This document shows, in pieces, positions 57,950 through 64,000 of a stretch of 64,000 nucleotides of DNA. The notes beneath the pieces are model-generated. The model was given only the letters and a program-made list of their open reading frames with translations, was not told the origin of the DNA and did not search any database. The DNA comes from G963666895 sp963666895 (GTDB taxonomy: Bacteria; Desulfobacterota; Desulfovibrionia; Desulfovibrionales; Desulfovibrionaceae), in contig CAXXNS010000009.1 of assembly GCA_963666895.2 (NCBI GenBank), forward strand, positions 62,001 to 126,000, in the 5' to 3' direction. The number at the start of each line of letters is the position of its first letter. The stretch's first letter is position 1. Both the position numbers and the translations under genes were made by a program.

Positions 57950-60900
57950 CTACGGCCGCACCGATACCGTCACCTGGCCCGCGGGGCCCGAGGCGCGGAT
58001 GGACGGGTCGTACATGGCCTCGGCCCGGGCGGGCGGCAGGGCGAACTGGCCCGGGGTCACCGCCCGCAGCAGGGAGTAGACCGTGTACCATTGCTCGGTG
58101 CCGTCGTCGGGCAGGTCCGCGAAGACCAGGACGCGGTCGTCGCGCAGGTCCTGGTAGGACTCGGCCAGCGGGGTGCCGCCCATCCAGTCCAGTATCTCGG
58201 TGTTGGACAGGCGCGGGTTCTCCACTTCCAGGCCCGTGGGCAGCAGCAGTTGCAGGGCCAGGTTGTCCACCGGGCCCACCAGGCTGCGCACGTCGGTCTT
58301 GAGCACGACGAGGTCGCCCTGGATGATTGCGGCCGGGTCGATGGCGTTGCCGTCGCGGTCCAGGAGCGTGCGGGCCACCTCCAGTCCGTCGGCCACGGGC
58401 TTGTAGGCATCCGGCACGGGCGCGCCCATGACGACCTGGGAATAGAACACCGAACCCGGCTTGAAGCCCGGGTCCATCTCGATGACCAGGGGCTCGGTGG
58501 CGGGCAGGTCCGTGAGCGACAGGGCCGACTCGGAGGAGAACTCGCCCAGCACCGCGTCACCGGCCAGGACGCGGCCCGAGAAGGGCGGGGCGTCGGCCTG
58601 CATGCGGAAGAACTGGCCCAGGGCCATGAGGGCGATGGCGTTCTCCTGGGTGGTGTACCAGCGGCCCGGCTCCATGCGCTCGGTGAGGCGCTGGATGAGT
58701 TCGGGCAGGCGCGGGTCGGCCGGGTCGGCCTGGGCCAGGGCCAGGGCGGTCAGGGCCAGGTTGCGCACTGTGGAGCCCAGGTTGCCGGACAGCTGCCGCT
58801 GCACCTCGGGCACTTCGATATTACGGGACAGCAGGGCGTTCATGTTCTTTACGTCGCCCGTGGCTCCGTAGGCCGCGGCCAGGAGCACGGCCGTCTCGCC
58901 GTCCAGGGACTGGGCCATGCCCGTGCGGATCAGGTCCATGGCCGCGCGTTCCGGGGCTCCGGCCCGGGCCAGGACGTAGAGGGCGTAGGTGGCCCGTTCC
59001 GGGTTGCGCTGGGCCAGCTCGGGGTCGCGCACCATGTTGCCCAGGTAGTTGAGCGCGCTGTTGAGCAGCGGGTCGTCCACCTGGAATCCGGCCGTGCGGG
59101 CCTCCACCAGGAAGTGGGTGGCGTAGATGGAGGCGTAGGGCTGGGCCTCCCAGCCGTTGCTCCACATGGAGAAGCCGCCGTTGTCCAGCTGCATGGTGTG
59201 CAGCTTGGAGACGGCCGCCTGGACCCAGGCCGCCGGGTTGGTTCCCACCAGGTCCGGGTCCAGCTCGCGGGCCAGGTCTCCGAAGTAGATGAGCGGGAAG
59301 GCCTTGGACACGGTCTGCTCCACGCAGCCGTACGGGTAGCCCAGGAGCTGCCCCAGGTTCCCGGCGAAGCGCATGAGCGGCAGGCCGCCCACGCGCAGGC
59401 TGCGGGTCACGGTCTCGGGCACGAATGTTTCGTCCGCGCCGGCCAGTTCGGTGTTCTGGTCCGTGAGTGAACCGGCCAGGGTCTGGCGGTCAAAGGGCAT
59501 GGCCGCGCGCACGTACAGGTCCGTGGTGGCCGTGGAGGACTCGCCTCCGCCTTCCACGCGGGCCACGGCCGTGACCTTGCCCTCGGCCGGGCCGGTCGTG
59601 AGTTCGAAGTAGAGCACGGTGTCGCGGCCCGGGTCGAGCTGCGTGGTCTGCTCGGACTCGGCCGCCAGAGCCGCGCCTTCCACGTCCAGGGTCACGGTCA
59701 GTTCGGCCGGGAGCTCGGTGTCGTTGCGCACCACCACGGGCACGGTCAGGGTCTCGTCCGGGGCCAGGAAGCGCGGCAGGGTGGGCGTGACGGTCAGCGG
59801 GCTCTTGACCCGGGTCAGGGTCTGGGCCGCATTGAAGGTCTTGCCCTTCACGCACACGGCCATGACGCGCAGCGCGCCGCTGAACTCGGACACGTCCGCG
59901 TGGAAGCTGGCCTTGCCCGTGGCGTCCGCGGTGAGCAGGCCGGAGAAGAAAGCCACCGGCTTCACGCGCGTCAGGGACTCGGTGCGCACGAATTGCTTCA
60001 TCATGGCCAGCTCCATGCCGCCGCCCGGAGTGGCCAGGCCCAGCAGGGCCGCGGCCTCGGGGAAGAGCAGGGAGAAGGCGTCGGCGGTCTGCACCTCAAG
60101 GCCGCGCTTGGCGTAGAAGAAGTCGAAGGGGTTGGGCGTGTCCTGGGCGATGAGCTGCAGGATGCCCTCGTCCACCGCGGCCACGGTGACGCGGCTGCCC
60201 GGCGGGGCCGTGACCTCGATGTCCAGGCCGGTGTTCGGGCGCATGGTCTCCGGCGCGGACACGCTGACCTTGGCCTTGCCTTGGTCCAGGCCCACGAAGA
60301 AGGGCGCGGCGCCCAGGGCCCGCCCGGGTTCGCCGGGCTGGAGGTCCTTGGCCTGGCGCACCAGCACGGCCGTGACGTAGGCGTTGGGCGCGTAAGAGGC
60401 CTTGGCGGGCAGCGCGATCTGGCCGGTGTTGCCCTCCAGGGTCACGATGCGGGTCTCCTGCACGTCGCGGCTCTCCACCGTGACCAGGACCTTGCCCGGG
60501 AAGGGCGACCGGATCTGGAAGGTGGCCGTCTCCCCGGCCTTGTAGCTGGCCTTGTCCGGAACCAGTTCGATGCGCGAGGGGTTCTCCAGGGCCCAGGGCG
60601 AGTAGCCCCAGCCCCCGGCGTGGAAGGACACCTGGCTGGCCGCGCCGGTGGCCTCGTCCTCCAGAACCACCCGGTAGGCCCCGTATCCGGGCGGGACGAA
60701 CTCGAAGTCGCCCTCGGCCTCGCCGGCCGGGATGGTCATGGTCTCCACCACGCGCGGGTCGCGCTCGCTGACGTACTTGTAGCCCTCGTCGGGCGTCCGG
60801 GTGATCACGGTCTGCCAGCGGTCCTGGTACAGGGTGGCGGTCAGTTCGCCGTGGGCCGTGGGTTCGGCCTCGGGCGACAGGGATACGTAGTGGAAGTTCA

Positions 60901-63400
60901 GGGGCTGGCCCGGGTCCACGCCCTCGCGGTCCAGCTGGTTGATGCCCAGGTAGTAGGGATAGGGATGGACCATGACGCCCTGTCCGGTCGAGACGCCGCG
61001 TCCGCCGCGCTCGCTCACCCGGGCCGTGATCTGGGCCTTGAGGGCCGAAGGCGGGGTCAGACCCAGGGGCACGGTGACCAGGAAGCCGAGGTTGCCTTCC
61101 TCGTCCAGCTTCAGGTCTTCCTCACCCTCGGGGCCGTAGATGTCCATGGCCGGGAATTGCCGTTCCGGGTCGCCGAACACGTAGCCCGCATAGTCGCCCG
61201 GGGCGAAGTCCACGGGCTTCAGCTCCACCCGGGCCTCCACGGGCAGGCCCGAGGCGGGCGCGCCGAACAGGTAGCTGGAGGACACGGTGAAGGCCAGCTT
61301 GTCGCCCGGAACCAGGGCGGGTTGTCCGGTCTCGATGTCCACGCTGATGCGGTCCGGGACGAATTCCTCCACCTGGTAGCGGTACTCGCCGATGACGGTC
61401 TCACCGGCCTTGACCTCCACGCGGTAGTTGCCCGTGAGCGCGAAGTCCGGCACGTCCATCTGGAATTCGGCCGTGCCCTGGGCGTCCGTCTCCAGGGCCG
61501 AGGTGCCCAGGACGCGGCCCTGCGGGTCCACGCGGGTCAGGGTCAGGGGCATGGGCGCCGGGGTGTCCAGGCGGGCGTCGCGCACCAGAACCACGCCGCG
61601 CACGGTCTCGCCGGGTCGGTAAATGTCGCGTTCGCCCCAGGCGAAGGCCATGTAGCCCGAGGGCGCGGTGCGTCCGGCCACGTCCAGCCCGGCCATGTCG
61701 GCCCGGAAGCGGTCCAGGAGCAGGAAGCTTGAGTCCTGTCCCTTCTGGGCCAGCACCACCTGGGGTTTGTTGTCCTTCAGCTTCTCGGTCAGGCCGTTTT
61801 TCTTCCACAGGCCCTGGCCGTCGGTCGTGCCCGTGGCGATGACCTGGTTCTGGTCCGAGATCACGGTCACCTGGACCCCGGGCAGGGGGCGCAGGTCCTT
61901 GAGGGACACGGCCCAGACCAGGATGGAGTCCGCGCCCTGCTTGGCCACCAGGCCGATGTCCGTGACCATGACCCAGCGCTGGCTGCCCCAGTACTCGTCC
62001 GGGGTCAGCAGGCCGATGCGGTAGAAGCCCGGGGTGTCGGCGTCGATGATCTCGCCCAGGTTCACGGGCGTGCGCACCATCTTGTTGCGCGTGCTTTCCA
62101 GGGTCATCTCCTGGTCCAGGATGCGGTCGCCCAGGACATGGGGCACGTTGTTGTCCCAGAACCCGGAGTCGAACACCACCCAGCCGTGGTGGGAGAACAG
62201 GGTGAACAGGTTGGACGGGAAGACGCGGTCCACCACCATGCGGACCTGGCCCACGTTGACGCTCTCCAGGACCATCTGCCGGGAGTCCTTGGCCGACAGG
62301 AACATGCCCGCGGCCGCGAAGTCGGCCCGGGGCTCCAGGTCGGGCATCATGCCGCCCGCGGTAAAGTCCTTCTGGAGCACGGCCCCGTCAATGGCCGACA
62401 GGCCGGACTTGAGGCTTACTTTGTAGTGATTCCCGGGCTTGAAGTCGCCCATGAGGATGAGGCGCGAGCCGTCGGCCGCCAGGGTGAACGGCACCTGGGG
62501 TGCCACGCCCAGGTACTGCTTGGCCGTTTCCGGGGACACCGGGGTGGAGAAGTCGATCTCGACGTTGAAGCGCTCGCCCTCGGACACGTAGTCCATCTGG
62601 CGCACGGAGAGTACCGGGTCCAGGAACAGGGTGATGGCCTGGGTCACCTCGCGTCCCAGGGGAATGTTGCCCAGGCTGGGCCTCAGCTCCGGGGAGATGG
62701 ACAGGACCAGCTCCCGGGGCTCGGTGGTCTTTTCCAGGGGTGCGCTGCGGAAGCTCAGGGTGCGGCCGGAATAGGCGTCCAGCAGGGCCAGGGGAACCGG
62801 GTCCTCCTCGCCGCGCAGAGGGTCGATGAGCTTGATGTTGTCCAGCAGGGTTTCGGGGTCCACCTGGGTGTTGAAGCGGATGTCGCCGCCGATGGTGACC
62901 ATGGTCGGGCCGCTGGGGTCGGGCTGCTGCTCGATGCGGAACTGCTCCACGTTGAAGGTGCCGGTCTTGAAGGTCAGCAGGGTCTCGCCCACGAAGGACT
63001 CGTCCGGGGAGAGCACGGCCGGCGGGTTGAAGGCCAGCTCGTACACCGAGGCCCGGGCGAACGGCTCCTCGGCCTTGAAGTTGAGCATGGTCGGGGAGAT
63101 CCAGCTCCATGCGCCGGAGATGTCCGGGGTGAAGGTGCCCAGGGAGGCGTTGGCCTCCATGCCCACCAAGTCCTTGCCCAGGGGGTAGGTGAACTCCAGG
63201 TACAGGTCGCGCATGCGGTCCATGTCCAGGGTCAAGTCCGCCACCTGGATGGCGGTCTTGTCGTCCGGCTTGGCCGGAGCGGTGGTGTCGGACGGTCCGG
63301 CCAGGAGCAGGACCAGTTCCAGGGCGGCCACCAGGGCCAGGACGGAGATGACGGCGTTCTTGGGGTTGGCGAACCAGGAAAGCACCGGTTTGAAGGACAT
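57950..63400 (-). CDS. Bacterial alpha-2-macroglobulin family protein (thioester type)
   Basis: A giant 1816-residue periplasmic protein. The N-terminus has one hydrophobic segment (AVISVLALVAALELVLLL, about residues 13-33) and no lipobox Cys, so it seems anchored by a membrane helix, unlike the lipoprotein YfhM of E. coli. A series of beta-rich MG domains leads to the bait-like region and then the thioester motif G-C-V-E-Q-T with Cys1359, followed by the thioester-domain helices. Such proteins trap proteases that breach the envelope, while PBP1C repairs peptidoglycan. ATG 63400 has GGAGGCGT upstream; the next gene is pbpC. Confidence 0.95.
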   Translation of the reverse strand: MSFKPVLSWFANPKNAVISVLALVAALELVLLLAGPSDTTAPAKPDDKTAIQVADLTLDMDRMRDLYLEFTYPLGKDLVGMEANASLGTFTPDISGAWSWISPTMLNFKAEEPFARASVYELAFNPPAVLSPDESFVGETLLTFKTGTFNVEQFRIEQQPDPSGPTMVTIGGDIRFNTQVDPETLLDNIKLIDPLRGEEDPVPLALLDAYSGRTLSFRSAPLEKTTEPRELVLSISPELRPSLGNIPLGREVTQAITLFLDPVLSVRQMDYVSEGERFNVEIDFSTPVSPETAKQYLGVAPQVPFTLAADGSRLILMGDFKPGNHYKVSLKSGLSAIDGAVLQKDFTAGGMMPDLEPRADFAAAGMFLSAKDSRQMVLESVNVGQVRMVVDRVFPSNLFTLFSHHGWVVFDSGFWDNNVPHVLGDRILDQEMTLESTRNKMVRTPVNLGEIIDADTPGFYRIGLLTPDEYWGSQRWVMVTDIGLVAKQGADSILVWAVSLKDLRPLPGVQVTVISDQNQVIATGTTDGQGLWKKNGLTEKLKDNKPQVVLAQKGQDSSFLLLDRFRADMAGLDVAGRTAPSGYMAFAWGERDIYRPGETVRGVVLVRDARLDTPAPMPLTLTRVDPQGRVLGTSALETDAQGTAEFQMDVPDFALTGNYRVEVKAGETVIGEYRYQVEEFVPDRISVDIETGQPALVPGDKLAFTVSSSYLFGAPASGLPVEARVELKPVDFAPGDYAGYVFGDPERQFPAMDIYGPEGEEDLKLDEEGNLGFLVTVPLGLTPPSALKAQITARVSERGGRGVSTGQGVMVHPYPYYLGINQLDREGVDPGQPLNFHYVSLSPEAEPTAHGELTATLYQDRWQTVITRTPDEGYKYVSERDPRVVETMTIPAGEAEGDFEFVPPGYGAYRVVLEDEATGAASQVSFHAGGWGYSPWALENPSRIELVPDKASYKAGETATFQIRSPFPGKVLVTVESRDVQETRIVTLEGNTGQIALPAKASYAPNAYVTAVLVRQAKDLQPGEPGRALGAAPFFVGLDQGKAKVSVSAPETMRPNTGLDIEVTAPPGSRVTVAAVDEGILQLIAQDTPNPFDFFYAKRGLEVQTADAFSLLFPEAAALLGLATPGGGMELAMMKQFVRTESLTRVKPVAFFSGLLTADATGKASFHADVSEFSGALRVMAVCVKGKTFNAAQTLTRVKSPLTVTPTLPRFLAPDETLTVPVVVRNDTELPAELTVTLDVEGAALAAESEQTTQLDPGRDTVLYFELTTGPAEGKVTAVARVEGGGESSTATTDLYVRAAMPFDRQTLAGSLTDQNTELAGADETFVPETVTRSLRVGGLPLMRFAGNLGQLLGYPYGCVEQTVSKAFPLIYFGDLARELDPDLVGTNPAAWVQAAVSKLHTMQLDNGGFSMWSNGWEAQPYASIYATHFLVEARTAGFQVDDPLLNSALNYLGNMVRDPELAQRNPERATYALYVLARAGAPERAAMDLIRTGMAQSLDGETAVLLAAAYGATGDVKNMNALLSRNIEVPEVQRQLSGNLGSTVRNLALTALALAQADPADPRLPELIQRLTERMEPGRWYTTQENAIALMALGQFFRMQADAPPFSGRVLAGDAVLGEFSSESALSLTDLPATEPLVIEMDPGFKPGSVFYSQVVMGAPVPDAYKPVADGLEVARTLLDRDGNAIDPAAIIQGDLVVLKTDVRSLVGPVDNLALQLLLPTGLEVENPRLSNTEILDWMGGTPLAESYQDLRDDRVLVFADLPDDGTEQWYTVYSLLRAVTPGQFALPPARAEAMYDPSIRASGPAGQVTVSVRP

Positions 63401-63603
63401 GGACGCCTCCGGGGGGTTGAAGAATGGATTGGACACACGCTACCCGCTCGCGGCCCCGAGGTCCAGACCGGACAGGGCTGTTTACCGTTCTTTTACCCTG
63501 GGTTGCCCGGGCTCCATGCCTTTTTTTGCATATTTCCGGTGCGTCACCACACAATAGCTTGGGATCATAAGAAAATATCAGGAAAGAAAAGAATTGTCCC
63601 CAC

Positions 63604-63631
63604 TTGACTTATTGCAAAAATACTCTAAATT
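63604..63631 (+). promoter_or_regulatory. Probable sigma-70 promoter for the TetR gene
   Basis: TTGACT (63604-63609) and TAAATT (63626-63631) are 16 bases apart in an AT-rich stretch, about 80 bases before the ATG at 63709. Confidence 0.5.
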
Positions 63632-63641
63632 AAAAATGCAA
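63612..63641. promoter_or_regulatory. Possible TetR operator overlapping the promoter
   Basis: TTGCA (63612-63616) and TGCAA (63637-63641) form a 5-base inverted repeat straddling the -10. Autoregulation by the TetR protein would fit, but the half-sites are short and could be chance. Confidence 0.3.
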
Positions 63642-63708
63642 GAAGGCAGTTTAATAGATAGTAATTTTTAATAAGCCGAGAGGCGGCAAGGGGCAACCGG
63701 AGGAACCA

Positions 63709-64000
63709 ATGGCCAAGATCAGCCAGGAACAAAAGCAGGAAACCAGGCAGGCCCTGATCGAGGCGGCCGTGGACCTGGTCATCGACAAGGGAAGCAAGTC
63801 GGCCACCATGCGGAGCATCGCCCGCGCGGCCGGAGTGGCCGACGCCACCATCTACAACTATTTCCCGGCCAAGGAATCCATCTACTTCGCTTATTACGAG
63901 TGGCGCATGGCCGAGGCGGCCGAGGCGGTGCAAAAGAGGAAGGGGTTCGCCAAGTACTCCTTCCAGGAGCGGCTGCAGGCCCTGTTCGAAGAGCTGCTGG
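63709..64000 (+). CDS. TetR/AcrR family transcriptional regulator (partial at window end)
   Basis: The first 97 residues are present. After M-A-K-I-S-Q-E-Q-K-Q-E come the TetR helix-turn-helix pieces: ALIEAAVDLVIDKGSKSATM, RSIARAAGVADATIYNYF and PAKESIYFAYY, the classic TetR DNA-binding domain. The ligand domain runs off the window. ATG 63709 has CGGAGGA 4 bases upstream. It is divergent from the A2M gene. Confidence 0.9.
   Translation, partial: MAKISQEQKQETRQALIEAAVDLVIDKGSKSATMRSIARAAGVADATIYNYFPAKESIYFAYYEWRMAEAAEAVQKRKGFAKYSFQERLQALFEELL

Larger units (their letters stand above)
63401..63708. other. Intergenic region between the A2M and TetR genes (308 bp)
   Basis: No gene seen. The A2M-side ~140 bases are GC-rich; bases from about 63545 on are AT-rich and contain the TetR promoter and a possible operator. 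A T-rich TTTTTTTGCAT stretch near 63520 has no matching hairpin that I can make. Confidence 0.7.

Overview
The window is a 64-kb stretch of high-GC (mid-60s % by eye), gene-dense bacterial chromosome. It most resembles a sulfate-reducing Desulfovibrionales bacterium (Desulfovibrio/Pseudodesulfovibrio type). This is inferred from gene content: two separate 2-oxoacid:ferredoxin oxidoreductases (PorDAB plus a distant PorG, and KorAB), a one-chain AccA-AccD carboxyltransferase, a complete Tol-Pal envelope system, an archaeal-type phosphoglycerate mutase, and ferritin-type iron proteins. There are no rRNA, tRNA, CRISPR or prophage genes that I can see.

Layout. 1-9 kb: the end of an AsmA-like protein, YihY, then nth-tgt-ydcF on the minus strand, a small c-type heme lipoprotein with cutA, a PfkB sugar/nucleoside kinase, and a phosphotransferase/APS-kinase-like pair. 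8.6-15.4 kb: one long plus-strand run miaB - bifunctional nuclease - PHP phosphoesterase - tolQ - tolR - tolA/tonB - tolB - pal, closed by a terminator. 15.4-19.7 kb (minus): pgpA, a FkbM methyltransferase and glycosyltransferase-like pair, a zinc-ribbon protein, maf and an RmlD-like reductase. 19.8-21.6 kb: motB-motA behind a likely sigma-54 promoter. 21.6-28 kb: glucokinase, then a purine/nucleoside salvage operon (xanthine phosphoribosyltransferase, BMP lipoprotein, two permeases, double ATPase). 28.0-29.2 kb: a very AT-rich foreign gene with an HEPN-like motif. 29.2-32.6 kb (minus): sugar nucleotidyltransferase and porDAB. 32.7-35.1 kb: an amidohydrolase diverging from a two-gene unit (unknown protein plus ComEC-like metallo-beta-lactamase) with a symmetric promoter/operator. 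35.1-40.6 kb (minus): thioesterase, apgM, a P-loop kinase/methyltransferase fusion, homoserine dehydrogenase and an aminotransferase. 40.7-47.7 kb (plus): ilvE, dnaX, ybaB, recR, porG and recD2, with two copies of a ~120-bp palindromic repeat in the gaps. 47.8-51.8 kb: ferritin, ferritin-like protein, korA, korB and a DsrE-like protein. 51.8-63.4 kb (minus): the fused carboxyltransferase and biotin carboxylase, then penicillin-binding protein 1C with a giant alpha-2-macroglobulin. 63.7 kb to the end: a TetR regulator running off the window.

A caution on quality: twelve single-base frame breaks lie between about 10,040 and 20,195 (nuclease, tolB, pgpA, FkbM, glycosyltransferase, maf, motB) and I find none elsewhere. 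Most fall in short runs of one base and most of the genes hit are conserved. I read this as sequence or assembly error rather than real gene decay, and I give the gene extents with the frame restored.

Best candidates for something new are the AT-rich HEPN-like gene (28,003-29,208), the operator-controlled MBL pair (33,556-35,109), and the palindromic repeat family whose two arms change together between copies (41,712 and 44,018).
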